A stretch of 64,000 bases of DNA from Enterococcus diestrammenae (GCF_009933255.1 NZ_MAEI01000011.1:48381-112380); one strand, 5' to 3'. Positions 53,971-62,189 are shown, numbered from the stretch's first letter. Numbers and translations are program-made. Notes: generated from the letters alone by a model not told the origin.

Positions 53971-54770
53971 CTCCAGTATTAGAAGTCCAGCACCTTCATC
54001 AAATTTTTGAAGCTGGCACCGTTAATGAAAACCATGTGCTCCGAGGAATCAACTTAACCATCAATCCTGGCGACTTTATGACCATTATCGGAGGCAATGG
54101 CGCTGGCAAATCGACTTTACTCAACAGTATCGCTGGCACGATTCCCGTCGAACAAGGTACGATCACCCTCAATGGTGAAAATATCACTCGCCATTCTGTC
54201 ACACGCCGTTCGAAAGCCATCAGTCGGGTCTTTCAAGATCCCAAAATGGGCACAGCCGTCCGCTTGACTGTGGAAGAAAATATGGCTTTGGCTATGAAAC
54301 GGGGGCAAAAACGAGGCTTTCGCTATGGGGTCAAAGCGAGTGATCGCGGTTTTTTCAAAGAACAACTTGCTCGACTCGGCCTAGGACTAGAAAATCGGCT
54401 AACAGCTGAAATCGGTCTATTATCTGGTGGCCAGCGTCAAGCCATCACTTTACTGATGGCTACTTTACAACGACCGGATTTGATCTTATTGGACGAACAT
54501 ACCGCGGCCTTGGATCCTAAAACCTCTATTACAGTGATGGAACTGACTACTAAACTCATCCAAGAGCAAAACTTGACGACTTTCATGGTCACCCATGATA
54601 TGGCAGATGCTATTCGCTATGGCAACCGGCTAATTATGCTTCATCAAGGTCAAATCGTGGTGGATCTTGATCAAGCGAAAAAACAAAACCTCACCGTTCC
54701 ACAACTGATGGAGATGTTTCATCAAAACAGTGGCAGTGAGCTAAAAGATGATCAGCTATTGCTAAGTTAA
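53967..54770 (+). CDS. ABC transporter ATP-binding protein (TrpZ-like)
   Basis: A 267-residue ATPase. Walker A is GGNGAGKST, the Q-loop ISRVFQDPKMG, signature LLSGGQRQAITLLMA, Walker B LILLDEHTAALDP and the switch MVTHDMADAI. The Walker B glutamate is followed by His-Thr-Ala rather than the usual Pro-Thr-Ser/Ala. The ATG follows AAAGGAGG. It powers the importer formed with the preceding permease and lipoprotein. A possible terminator is at 54837-54872. Confidence 0.93.
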   Translation: MTPVLEVQHLHQIFEAGTVNENHVLRGINLTINPGDFMTIIGGNGAGKSTLLNSIAGTIPVEQGTITLNGENITRHSVTRRSKAISRVFQDPKMGTAVRLTVEENMALAMKRGQKRGFRYGVKASDRGFFKEQLARLGLGLENRLTAEIGLLSGGQRQAITLLMATLQRPDLILLDEHTAALDPKTSITVMELTTKLIQEQNLTTFMVTHDMADAIRYGNRLIMLHQGQIVVDLDQAKKQNLTVPQLMEMFHQNSGSELKDDQLLLS

Positions 54771-54782
54771 GGGATCAGGCAT

Positions 54783-54951
54783 AAGAAAGGCTGAAGGAAC
54801 TCGTTCAGCTCGCGAGAATTAAGACTAAGGTAAACCAATACATGATATTCTTTATCATGAGTCGGTTTTACCTGAATTTTAGAAGATGCTAGTTGGACTT
54901 AGCGGTTTATGCTTAGTCCAACTGTCTGCGGTAGCTGAGCTCGTTCGTGAA
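54783..54951. repeat. Dispersed intergenic repeat fragments at 54.8 kb
   Basis: AAGAAAGGCTGAAGGAACTC at 54783 resembles 38282. A hairpin AGTTGGACTTAGC...GCTTAGTCCAACT (54888-54930) is the counterpart of 43590-43632 with compensating arm changes. GAGCTCGTTCGTGAA (54937-54951) is identical to 38296-38310. Confidence 0.65.
54837..54872 (+). terminator. Possible terminator after trpZ
   Basis: AGGTAAA-C and GGTTTTACCT flank CATGATA/TATCATG; the following GAATTTTAG is a weak T-run. Confidence 0.4.
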
Positions 54952-55183
54952 ACCAGACATAGTTAAACTTTGTATTGTGAAATTTCATTTGTGAAAAATT
55001 CATAATACCTTAATCAGTTAGAGTGTCAAAAGCCATTTTTCTATATATCCCCGTCCCTTGAAGCAAAAAAGCAGATAGTGCTATCGATTTAGGTCGATTG
55101 GCTCCAATTATTGCGCTTTTTTAATCAAAGTAGGGGATTGCGTTTTTCAACATTTGTACTTTTAATCCGCTAATCTCAGTCGA

Positions 55184-55230
55184 TAAAAAACGCCGATGAA
55201 TTCTTGACGATGCAAGATTCATCGGCGTTC
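55184..55230 (-). terminator. Intrinsic terminator of the SIMPL operon
   Basis: Arms AACGCCGATGAAT-CTTG and CAAG-ATTCATCGGCGTT with a six-base loop; the minus strand continues into six T. Confidence 0.87.
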
Positions 55231-55336
55231 TTTTGGCTTGCCAAGAAAAGGCCGTGAGATTGATTGGCTCATCAATCAATCCCACAGACAGTTGCCCAAG
55301 ATATCAATTAAATATCGCTAGACGAAGCTTTTAGCT

Positions 55337-55993
55337 CTACTTTTCTACGAGCTCCCAGATACAGGTCACCGTTTCCTGCCCCTTGACATCAGCTGGTGTA
55401 ATGTCTGGTATAGCGGATTTTGCTGCTGATGCCTCCATCAGCCGTGGCGCAAAATTGGTCTCCGAATGGAAATGAACATCCGTCCAATCGTAGTGAATGG
55501 CTTGAATTGCTCCTAATTGACAGGAAGCTGCTGTTGCTAGAATGACAGCATTTTTTTTAGCCTCTTTGACAGCTGCTTGTAATAAGTCCTCCTTAAAGGC
55601 CGTCTCATCTGCTATCGTAAAAGCGATAGTCAGCTCTGGTTGACTTTTCGAATCCGCGACTGCAGCGATTACTTCTCCTAATCTCTCAGGACTAAAAGCA
55701 AAGACTAGTTTCACTCCTTGAGATACTTGATACCCCACAAAGCGTTGTTGCCAATTTCCTTGCTCGGTCTGGTAAGACTCATAAGTACTGCTGACATCAA
55801 AATTCAAGGTTTTGATGTCATTTTTTTGAAAACCAATCCCTTGAAGACATTCTTGGACTGCCTCAATCTTTTGAGTCGCTTGTTGCAAGGCTTCTCCGTA
55901 CACGAGAGCGACCGTTTTAAAATCTAAGCCCAACTCGATTTGATCGGCAGCCTGACGGTTTTTACCAGTACCTTTAACAGTGATTGTTGCCAT
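55337..55993 (-). CDS. SIMPL domain (DUF541) protein
   Basis: A 218-residue protein matching the SIMPL/DUF541 family, with the N-terminal ATITVKGTGKNRQAADQIEL, GFQKNDIKTLNFDVSSTYES, FVGYQVSQGVKLVFAF and KNAVILATAASCQLGAIQAI. No signal peptide is visible, so it appears cytosolic here, unlike many exported members. Relatives are linked to oxidative stress (E. coli YggE) or to kinase interaction (mammalian SIMPL); the molecular role is unclear. It starts two bases after the stop of the upstream unknown gene, with GAGGAG inside that gene, so the two are coupled. Confidence 0.85.
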   Translation of the reverse strand: MATITVKGTGKNRQAADQIELGLDFKTVALVYGEALQQATQKIEAVQECLQGIGFQKNDIKTLNFDVSSTYESYQTEQGNWQQRFVGYQVSQGVKLVFAFSPERLGEVIAAVADSKSQPELTIAFTIADETAFKEDLLQAAVKEAKKNAVILATAASCQLGAIQAIHYDWTDVHFHSETNFAPRLMEASAAKSAIPDITPADVKGQETVTCIWELVEK

Positions 55994-56812
55994 CTATTTC
56001 TCTCCTCTCTCGTAGTCTTGATGGGAATTTTTCTGTGCCTGATGTTCATCAGCAAAAAAAGCCGCCAGTTTGGCATCCAGTTGCTGCGCGTTATAATGTT
56101 TGGCCAACAGTTTATCGGCATCCAATTGTTCTTGTTGAACATCTGCCAAAAGCTCTTGTTTCATGCTGTCGACATTTTCTCCTCCGAAAAAATAAGTCTC
56201 ATACAGGAAATCCGCCAAAATCAGGCTTACTGGTAAGCGACTACGATCCGTCTCAGATAACTCTATCGGCAAATGTAGCAATTGCTCTATCGGAATGAAA
56301 TCAATGGCATAACCGTATAGAAAAGCATCCTGGGCTTGCAAAAACTTTTCCTCAGTAGTAAAGTCTTCCGGTTGTGGTGGCTGACCTCCATCGAAATAGC
56401 TAAAATCGGGGTAATAGGTTTCTTCCCAGGCATCATTGGCCATCTCTGCTTCCAGACGCCGAATTTCAGCAGCCAAAGTTGGCAGTGGCGGTCCTTGAAT
56501 TTTATCCCCATTTTCCGCGATATAGTAAGGATACTCCGGTTCTTCAGCGGCTTTAGGATCCGCTAAGGCTTTTTCTTGATAAGCAGCTAAAAGTCGTGCG
56601 CCATTGTCATACTCACTAAAACTAGTGATTTTTAAACGTGCCCCCATTGGTATCGCTGGCAGTGGCCTCTGTAGCCGTTGATATAAATCTTGCAAAACCG
56701 GCAAAAAGTCCGGTTCCTCCCTTTCAGCAAAATGTCGCTGATAGTTTTTAGCTACCTCTTGTTTTTCTTGATCGGTCAACCCTAAAAATAACTCTTTAAT
56801 CGTCTGGCTCAT
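55994..56812 (-). CDS. Unknown 272-residue acidic protein coupled to the SIMPL gene
   Basis: Not recognised. The 272-residue acidic soluble protein has no signal peptide or membrane helix. Features are an N-terminal helix pair (MSQTIKELFLGLTDQEKQEV), a Tyr/Pro/Glu-rich middle (EEPEYPYYIAENGDKIQGPP, YYPDFSYFDGGQPPQPEDF) and a helical C-terminal half ending in charged, His/Gln-rich sequence. Its stop codon is directly adjacent to the SIMPL start, so co-translation is expected. It may act with the SIMPL protein, but no function can be assigned. Confidence 0.65.
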   Translation of the reverse strand: MSQTIKELFLGLTDQEKQEVAKNYQRHFAEREEPDFLPVLQDLYQRLQRPLPAIPMGARLKITSFSEYDNGARLLAAYQEKALADPKAAEEPEYPYYIAENGDKIQGPPLPTLAAEIRRLEAEMANDAWEETYYPDFSYFDGGQPPQPEDFTTEEKFLQAQDAFLYGYAIDFIPIEQLLHLPIELSETDRSRLPVSLILADFLYETYFFGGENVDSMKQELLADVQQEQLDADKLLAKHYNAQQLDAKLAAFFADEHQAQKNSHQDYERGEK

Positions 56813-57127
56813 CTACATCCCTCTTTCGGGCTTTTCCTTATTCTACCACCCTCTTTATTGAAATACGATTAGAAAGCAAGGGACACCCTTTGCGGAAAAA
56901 TAAACAAGTCCCACTTGTCTGGCAACGCCTAATAACTTGTCTAGTGAAGTTAACTTTTTTCACTTACTCTGAAACCGTTATCTCATTGAAAATCCATAGC
57001 TTTTTACTCTTTTGGTTTTATGTATATACAAGTTAAAAGCAGTGATTTATTCATGTTTTTACTGTTTTTATAAAAATTGGTATGGTAGTATAGAGGTACA
57101 TACTAACAGAAAAGAGGTTATTTGAAC
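56813..57127. other. Upstream region of the small Cys-pair gene
   Basis: About 315 AT-rich bases between divergent genes. A promoter candidate for the 74-residue gene (TTTACT, 17 bases, TATGGT) lies at 57058-57086. No other feature was recognised. Confidence 0.55.
57058..57086 (+). promoter_or_regulatory. Probable promoter of the 74-residue gene
   Basis: TTTACT and TATGGT with a 17-base spacer, followed by GAAAAGAGG before the start. Confidence 0.45.
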
Positions 57128-57352
57128 ATGCACAATGAAATCATTTTAGGCAAAAAATACGAAGTGAAACCGGCTGCCTACCATCGAAATATCGTGGGTG
57201 TAGCCAAAGCGGTAGCAAACGGAGGGATTGTTTTCCAAATTGATTTCTGTGAGCTTTGCGACCGGGATACCGCAAAAGCAAATGATGGTCAAGTAACAGC
57301 CCAACTGGCGGATATCAAAGGGCCACTAGGAGAAAGTTGCTTTTTTAGTTAA
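57128..57352 (+). CDS. Unknown 74-residue protein with a CxxC pair
   Basis: Not recognised. The 74-residue product begins MHNEIILGKKYEVKPAAY and looks like a small beta-barrel: GKKYEV, HRNIVGVAKAV and GGIVFQIDFCELCDRD. The CELC pair could bind metal or be redox-active. An extra Cys is near the end (GESCFFS). The start is the ATG at 57128, ten bases after GAGG; a TTG two codons earlier is possible. It has its own promoter candidate and a good terminator, which supports a real gene. Confidence 0.62.
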   Translation: MHNEIILGKKYEVKPAAYHRNIVGVAKAVANGGIVFQIDFCELCDRDTAKANDGQVTAQLADIKGPLGESCFFS

Positions 57353-57377
57353 ACATAGCAAATAGAACCTTCCCTAC

Positions 57378-57408
57378 ACCAGCCGTCAATTTTCGACGGC
57401 TGGTTTTC
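57378..57408 (+). terminator. Intrinsic terminator of the 74-residue gene
   Basis: Arms ACCAGCCGTC and GACGGCTGGT around AATTTTC, followed by TTTC. Confidence 0.83.
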
Positions 57409-57414
57409 TAGTGA

Positions 57415-57434
57415 ATAAGAAAGCCTTGCTTCCA
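57415..57434. repeat. Fragment of the dispersed repeat left module (57.4 kb)
   Basis: AATAAGAAAGCCTTGCTTCC resembles the starts of the left modules at 15079 (TAAGAAAACC...CCTTGCTTCC) and 43506 (GAGAAAGCC...TCTTGCTTCC). It is truncated afterwards. Confidence 0.5.
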
Positions 57435-57589
57435 ACAACTCTTTTTTTTGTATCCCTCATTCAATTGATTAAGACGACGCCCTTGCTCTCACATTTTGAC
57501 CTTGTGTATGCTGAAAAAACGCTAATTTTCCCTTTAGTCCTTGATGCATAGGCCGTTTGACAGCTTGAAATTTTGGTAGCTCTTGTCGA

Positions 57590-57635
57590 TAAATAAAACG
57601 GCTACTGACAGTCTTCAAGCTGCCAGTAGCCGTTT
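57590..57635 (-). terminator. Intrinsic terminator of the uxa/uxu operon
   Basis: Arms AAACGGCTACTG-CAG and CTG-CAGTAGCCGTTT with an eight-base loop; the minus strand continues TTATTTAT. Confidence 0.85.
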
Positions 57636-57682
57636 GCTCACCCACTCTGTTAAGACCTCCACAGTTTGGAGGCACAGAGTAA

Positions 57683-58768
57683 TCATTTGTTTCTATCGAT
57701 TTGGCGTGTTGCCATGTCCCAACTTCCTAACAAATACATGACACCCAATGCGCGATCATACAACCCGTAACCAGGACGAACATTGGTGGCATTCTCCCCA
57801 AAAATATGTCGGCCATGATCAGGACGGATGTACCCTGTAAAATTAATTTCAGCTAGTACTTGCATAACTCCTGTGATATCCACGGTACCATCTTGAGTAC
57901 GATGGGAAACTTCACTAAAATCGCCGTTAGCCGCCACTCGGACATTACGGACATGCATAAAATGCACCCGCTGGTTAAACTCTTTTAACAATGAAACCAG
58001 GTCATTATTCGGATCAGCCCCTAATGAACCTGTACAAAAAGTTAGGCCGTTGTAAGGACTGGGGTTAGTCGCTAGCAATTTTCGAATGTTTTCAGCATTG
58101 TTCACTAACCGCGGCAAACCAAAAATCGGAAACGGCGGATCATCCGGGTGTATTGCCATTTTGATATCATATTCTTCACAAGTAGGAATAATCGCATCCA
58201 TAAAATACTTAAAATTTTCCCGTAGCCGCTCCTCGTCGAATCCTTCATACGCTTGAAAGAGCTCTTTAATACGGGCCAAACGTTCCGGTTCCCAACCTGG
58301 TAAGGTCAAACCATTACTTTCTTTTTCCACCATATCCACCAACTCTTGGGGATCGGCATTGATTATTTTCTCTTTGTCAAAAAAGAGGGCGGTGGAGCCA
58401 TCAGCCAGCGGATGGAACATATCAGTCCGGGTCCAGTCAAAAATCGGCATGAAATTATAGCAAACGACTTTGACCCCATTTGCTGCTAGATTTTTCAAAC
58501 ATGTTTTGTAAGTCTCAATGTAGGCATCCCGGCTAGGCAAACCCAATTTGATATCCTCGTGAATATTCACAGATTCCACGATGGTCCCTTTAAGACCATG
58601 ACTTTCAATCACATCGATTTGTTCCTTGATTTCTTCTTTGGTCCAAAGAGCTCCCGCCTGTTTCTCATGCAAAGCCCAAACGACCTCTTCTACGCCAGGA
58701 ATTTGGCGAATATAGTCCAAGGAAATGGGATCGTTGTTTTCTCCGTACCAACGAAACGACATTTTCAT
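57683..58768 (-). CDS. uxuA: Mannonate dehydratase
   Basis: A 361-residue TIM-barrel enzyme that dehydrates D-mannonate to 2-keto-3-deoxygluconate, needing Fe2+ or Mn2+. Motifs: MSFRWYGENNDPISLDYIRQ at the N-terminus, VCYNFMPIFDWTRTD, MAIHPDDPPFPIFGLPR (metal-binding His), GLTFCTGSLGADP and IRPDHGRHIFGE. It is the third and last gene of the operon, 30 bases after uxuB, and ends at a terminator. The length is as in the family. Confidence 0.95.
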   Translation of the reverse strand: MKMSFRWYGENNDPISLDYIRQIPGVEEVVWALHEKQAGALWTKEEIKEQIDVIESHGLKGTIVESVNIHEDIKLGLPSRDAYIETYKTCLKNLAANGVKVVCYNFMPIFDWTRTDMFHPLADGSTALFFDKEKIINADPQELVDMVEKESNGLTLPGWEPERLARIKELFQAYEGFDEERLRENFKYFMDAIIPTCEEYDIKMAIHPDDPPFPIFGLPRLVNNAENIRKLLATNPSPYNGLTFCTGSLGADPNNDLVSLLKEFNQRVHFMHVRNVRVAANGDFSEVSHRTQDGTVDITGVMQVLAEINFTGYIRPDHGRHIFGENATNVRPGYGLYDRALGVMYLLGSWDMATRQIDRNK

Positions 58769-58798
58769 AACAATTCCTCAATTCTTTTTATTGATTTT

Positions 58799-60403
58799 TT
58801 AGGCAATCGTTTGTTGAATCTGCTGACGGACGGCTCCAGGTGCTTTAGACATTTGGTAAAACAAAGTCAATACCTTATCCGCCAAGCCAACTTCCACCAA
58901 ATTCACACCGAAGATTTTTTCCTCTTGCAATAAGTCCCATAACGCCTCACGATTGCTGTGAGCGCCAAAACTAAAATCGGCAAATAATGGCGTCAAACGT
59001 CCCAACAACGGATCCGGACTCAAAGGCATCACCTGTCCTTCATCATCCACACCTGTCAAATAACGTAGCCATCCTGCATAAACCAAAGGAATAACCTGTA
59101 AATTAGCCACATCTAGCGTATCCGATTTCAAGTAAGCCTTCACCGTCTCACCAAAACGCACAGACAATTTTTGTGAGGTATCTGTGGCAATTCGTTGGGG
59201 GGTATCCGGAATAAATGGATTGGGAAAACGAACCTTAATAACTTCATCGAGAAATTGTTTAGGATCAAGAATTTGTGGATCCACCACCACTGGCAATCCT
59301 TCTTGATAGCCTAATTGTGAGATTAAGGCCACCAGATCCTGGTCTTTCATTTCTTCATGAATGCTTTGATAGCCTAATAAACAGCCAAAAATAGCTAAAG
59401 TTGTATGAAGGGGATTAAGGCAAGTGGTGACTTTCATCGTTTCCACGAGATTGACTGTCCGACGATCTGTGAAAATAACGCCTGCTTGCTCCAATGGGGG
59501 GCGCCCATTAGGAAAATCATCTTCAATCACCAAATACTGAGTTTCTTCGCCATTGACATAAGGTGCAACAAACGTGTGCTTTTTAGTCTCTTGAGCAGCC
59601 ATCTCCTCCAAGCCAGCTTCGGTCAACAGCTTAGCCACTGAGGCATCTGGACGTGGGGTAATTTTGTCGATCATTGACCAAGGAAAACTAACTTTGTCCC
59701 CATCGGTGAGATAGTGGACAAACGCTTCTGAAACAAAACCCTTTTGCGCCCATTCTTGTGCAAATCGGCTGATTGCAGCCTGTAATTTTTCGCCATTATG
59801 GCTCATATTGTCAAGGCTTACCAAGGCCACCGGGTACGCCCCGGCATTGAAGCGTTCGACGAGTAAAGCACAAAGTTTCCCCAGATAACTTGTAACATTT
59901 TCCGGTCCATTTTGAAAATCGGCAGCCACAGCTGACAACAATGCACCTTGACCATCCACCAGAGAATACCCTTTTTCGGTAATCGTCAGACTGATCATCT
60001 GAAGACTCGCTGATTGAAAAATAGCTTTTAGCGCTTTAAAATCCGCCATTTGTGGATCCATTTTATAATAGTCTACGATGCTGGCAATAATTTCTTGGGA
60101 GACTTGGCCATCTCCTTTTAAAGTGACATTAACCGTCAAATTATCAAAAGCCTGTAGCCGGTCCACGATTTCATAGTCGTACCCTTCTGCCACTAAAACG
60201 CCTTTAGCCATCTCGCCACTATTTAAAAGGTGTTGGACATCGGCTGCCAAAAAAGCGCGAAAGATATTTCCTGCCCCTAGTTGCAACCAAATCGGTGCTG
60301 CTAACGTATCTGCTTTTACACTGGCAATATCAAACTGGGGCAAGATAAAGTCTTGGCTCACTAAAGAAGATGCTTGTTGAAGTGTGAAACGATCTAATTT
60401 CAT
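58799..60403 (-). CDS. uxuB: D-mannonate oxidoreductase/fructuronate reductase
   Basis: A 534-residue NAD-dependent enzyme of the polyol dehydrogenase family that reduces fructuronate to mannonate. The N-terminal domain has LQLGAGNIFRAFLAADVQ, the nucleotide-binding motif; VALVSLDNMSHNGEKLQAAI and the C-terminal FPNPFIPDTPQRIATDTSQK carry family residues. The start is set at the ATG at 60403 with GAGGGG nine bases upstream. The long open frame upstream runs into uxaC. It sits between uxaC and uxuA, in pathway order. Confidence 0.93.
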   Translation of the reverse strand: MKLDRFTLQQASSLVSQDFILPQFDIASVKADTLAAPIWLQLGAGNIFRAFLAADVQHLLNSGEMAKGVLVAEGYDYEIVDRLQAFDNLTVNVTLKGDGQVSQEIIASIVDYYKMDPQMADFKALKAIFQSASLQMISLTITEKGYSLVDGQGALLSAVAADFQNGPENVTSYLGKLCALLVERFNAGAYPVALVSLDNMSHNGEKLQAAISRFAQEWAQKGFVSEAFVHYLTDGDKVSFPWSMIDKITPRPDASVAKLLTEAGLEEMAAQETKKHTFVAPYVNGEETQYLVIEDDFPNGRPPLEQAGVIFTDRRTVNLVETMKVTTCLNPLHTTLAIFGCLLGYQSIHEEMKDQDLVALISQLGYQEGLPVVVDPQILDPKQFLDEVIKVRFPNPFIPDTPQRIATDTSQKLSVRFGETVKAYLKSDTLDVANLQVIPLVYAGWLRYLTGVDDEGQVMPLSPDPLLGRLTPLFADFSFGAHSNREALWDLLQEEKIFGVNLVEVGLADKVLTLFYQMSKAPGAVRQQIQQTIA

Positions 60404-60422
60404 CTGTTTTTTCCCCTCTTTA

Positions 60423-61823
60423 TTAATCCTGTAAGTCAAAGTAAGTACGGGCATTCTCGTAACAAATGCCTCTGACCATTTTTTCCAACAGCTTTTGATC
60501 ATTTGGATAAAAGCCACTTTCGACTTTTTTACCAAGATAATCGCAAAGGATTCGTCGGAAATAATCATGACGCGGATAAGAAATAAAACTCCGCGAGTCC
60601 GTCAACATGCCGACAAAATTCATCAACAGACCTTGGTTCGCCAGGGTATCCAACTGCTTCGTCATGCCATCAAACGTATCATTAAACCACCAACCAGCGC
60701 CAAATTGTACTTTATTTTTGATGCCTTGTGAATTACTTTGAAAATTACCACAAGCTGTTGCGACCAAGTCATTAATCATCGGATTGAGATTGTATAAAAT
60801 GGTTTTTGGCAACTCTTCTGTCTGATCCAAAGCGTCCAGAAACGCGTTTAAATGCATTGCAGTATCTCCTTGATCCAAGATAGAGTCACAACCAATATCC
60901 GCGCCTAATTTGTTAAACAGACGGCTATTTGCGCTCCGAACCGCTCCAAAATGGATTTGCATCGTCCAGCCACGTTTAGCATATTGCCGGCCTAAGTCCC
61001 GCATCAACCGGCCTTGCCATTGCCCTAGCTCTAGCCGCGTAATCGTTTGATTATGCAATCCTTTTTGATAGATAGTTTCGATTTCCTCATCCGTTGCCTC
61101 CTGGTATAAAAACTCATTGAGGCCATGATCAGAAATTCGACAGCCCACTTCATGAAAATAAGCGACCCGCTCTGTCAAAAATGCGACTAAATCAGCATAA
61201 GTTGCTAGCCGTTTACCACTAACTACTTGGCATTGTGCCACATAAGCCGCTAACCCTTTCTGGATATGCAACAATGGATCTGGACGGAAGGTTGGCGCCA
61301 CTACAAAACTATTTTTTCCTTTTAACTGCCGATGCTCCTTCAAATCGCTCAACACATCATCTGTAGTACCGATATAGCGAACAGCGGCACGTTGAATAAG
61401 CATCTTTGAAGTATATTCATTTTCTGCCAACACTTGGTTACAAGTCTCGTATATCTCCCGTGCCGTCGCTTGATTTAATAAGTCTGTCACACCAAAGTAT
61501 TCTTTTAGTTCCAGATGGGTCCAATGATATAAAGGATTGCCCACTAGATTTTCCACGGTTGCTGCCCAAGCATTAAACTTTTCCCAATCATCGCCATCAC
61601 CAGTAATCAATACTTCGGGAATCCCGTTGGCTCGCATTGCCCGCCATTTGTAATGATCTCCGCCCAACCACAAATCAGTTATGGAAGTGAAACGATGATT
61701 ATTAGCAATTAATGCGGGATCCAAATGACAGTGATAATCAATAATCGGCAAATTTTTAGCCACCTTGTGATAGAGTTGGCGCCCTGTTTTAGTAGTCAAC
61801 ATAAAATCTTCATCAATAAACAT
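60423..61823 (-). CDS. uxaC: Glucuronate isomerase
   Basis: A 466-residue amidohydrolase-fold isomerase turning glucuronate into fructuronate (and galacturonate into tagaturonate). Motifs are LPIIDYHCHLDPALI near the start, RAMRANGIP, NPLYHWTHLELKEYFG, MQIHFGAVRSANSRLF and SYPRHDYFRRILCDYLG. It is the first gene of uxaC-uxuB-uxuA, from a promoter at 61867-61895 overlapped by an inverted repeat. No uronate transporter, KDG kinase or aldolase lies in the window. Confidence 0.95.
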   Translation of the reverse strand: MFIDEDFMLTTKTGRQLYHKVAKNLPIIDYHCHLDPALIANNHRFTSITDLWLGGDHYKWRAMRANGIPEVLITGDGDDWEKFNAWAATVENLVGNPLYHWTHLELKEYFGVTDLLNQATAREIYETCNQVLAENEYTSKMLIQRAAVRYIGTTDDVLSDLKEHRQLKGKNSFVVAPTFRPDPLLHIQKGLAAYVAQCQVVSGKRLATYADLVAFLTERVAYFHEVGCRISDHGLNEFLYQEATDEEIETIYQKGLHNQTITRLELGQWQGRLMRDLGRQYAKRGWTMQIHFGAVRSANSRLFNKLGADIGCDSILDQGDTAMHLNAFLDALDQTEELPKTILYNLNPMINDLVATACGNFQSNSQGIKNKVQFGAGWWFNDTFDGMTKQLDTLANQGLLMNFVGMLTDSRSFISYPRHDYFRRILCDYLGKKVESGFYPNDQKLLEKMVRGICYENARTYFDLQD

Positions 61824-61854
61824 GACTGCACCTCAATGCTTTTATTTAATAAAC

Positions 61855-61895
61855 TGATATATTAGTATCATACAGTTTTATAATCTCGGATGCAA
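61855..61895 (-). promoter_or_regulatory. uxaC promoter with overlapping inverted repeat (operator candidate)
   Basis: TTGCAT (61890-61895) and TATGAT (61867-61872) have a 17-base spacer on the minus strand. TGATATATTAGTATCA (61855-61870), an inverted repeat of TGATA with six-base centre, overlaps the -10. This suits a GntR-type uronate repressor, which is not encoded here. Confidence 0.6.
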
Positions 61896-61997
61896 GGGCT
61901 TTCGCTAATTTTTGTTCCCCATCAGAAATGAATTTCACTTCATTTTTTCTGACTCCAAGAAAATTGCAAAAAAATCTAGAAAAGTTGCAAAAAACTA

Positions 61998-62026
61998 TTG
62001 AAAAATTTTTTTAAGGACGGTATAAT
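61998..62026 (+). promoter_or_regulatory. SigA promoter of the single tRNA-Leu gene
   Basis: TTGAAA and TATAAT with 17 bases between them, 37 bases upstream of the tRNA 5' end. Confidence 0.82.
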
Positions 62027-62062
62027 CATTTAAGTAATGAGAGTTACCGTTTGTGTTATTTT

Positions 62063-62147
62063 GCCGGCGTGGCGGAATTGGCAGACGCGCTGGACTCAAA
62101 ATCCAGTGCCCGTTGAGGGCGTGCCGGTTCGACCCCGGCCGCCGGTA
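62063..62147 (+). tRNA. tRNA-Leu (CAA), plus-strand copy
   Basis: An 85-base class II tRNA with acceptor GCCGGCG/CGCCGGT, anticodon loop CTCAAAA and a variable arm. It is identical in sequence to the copy at 62853-62937 but inverted, and has its own promoter and terminator. CCA is not encoded. Confidence 0.95.
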
Positions 62148-62148
62148 T

Positions 62149-62189
62149 TAACTTCTAACGAATAAAATCGTTAGAAGTTATTTTTTTGC
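62149..62189 (+). terminator. Intrinsic terminator of the plus-strand tRNA-Leu
   Basis: Arms AACTTCTAACGA and TCGTTAGAAGTT around ATAAAA, followed by ATTTTTTT. Confidence 0.92.

Larger units (their letters stand above)
54771..55336. other. Non-coding gap between trpZ and the SIMPL gene
   Basis: About 565 bases between convergent genes with repeat fragments (54783-54807, 54888-54951), a weak terminator for trpZ, the SIMPL gene terminator and a further hairpin (GATTGATTGG/TCAATCAATC, 55254-55285). No gene is supported. Confidence 0.65.
57353..57682. other. Non-coding gap between the 74-residue gene and uxuA
   Basis: About 330 bases between convergent genes with one terminator for each side (57378-57408, 57590-57635) and a 20-base repeat fragment at 57415-57434. 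An open frame on the minus strand crosses the uxuA terminator and is rejected. Confidence 0.65.

Noticed and set aside
57469..57675. 68-codon minus-strand frame before uxuA's end
   Set aside because: It spans the uxa/uxu terminator, has no ribosome binding site and begins in a non-coding gap.
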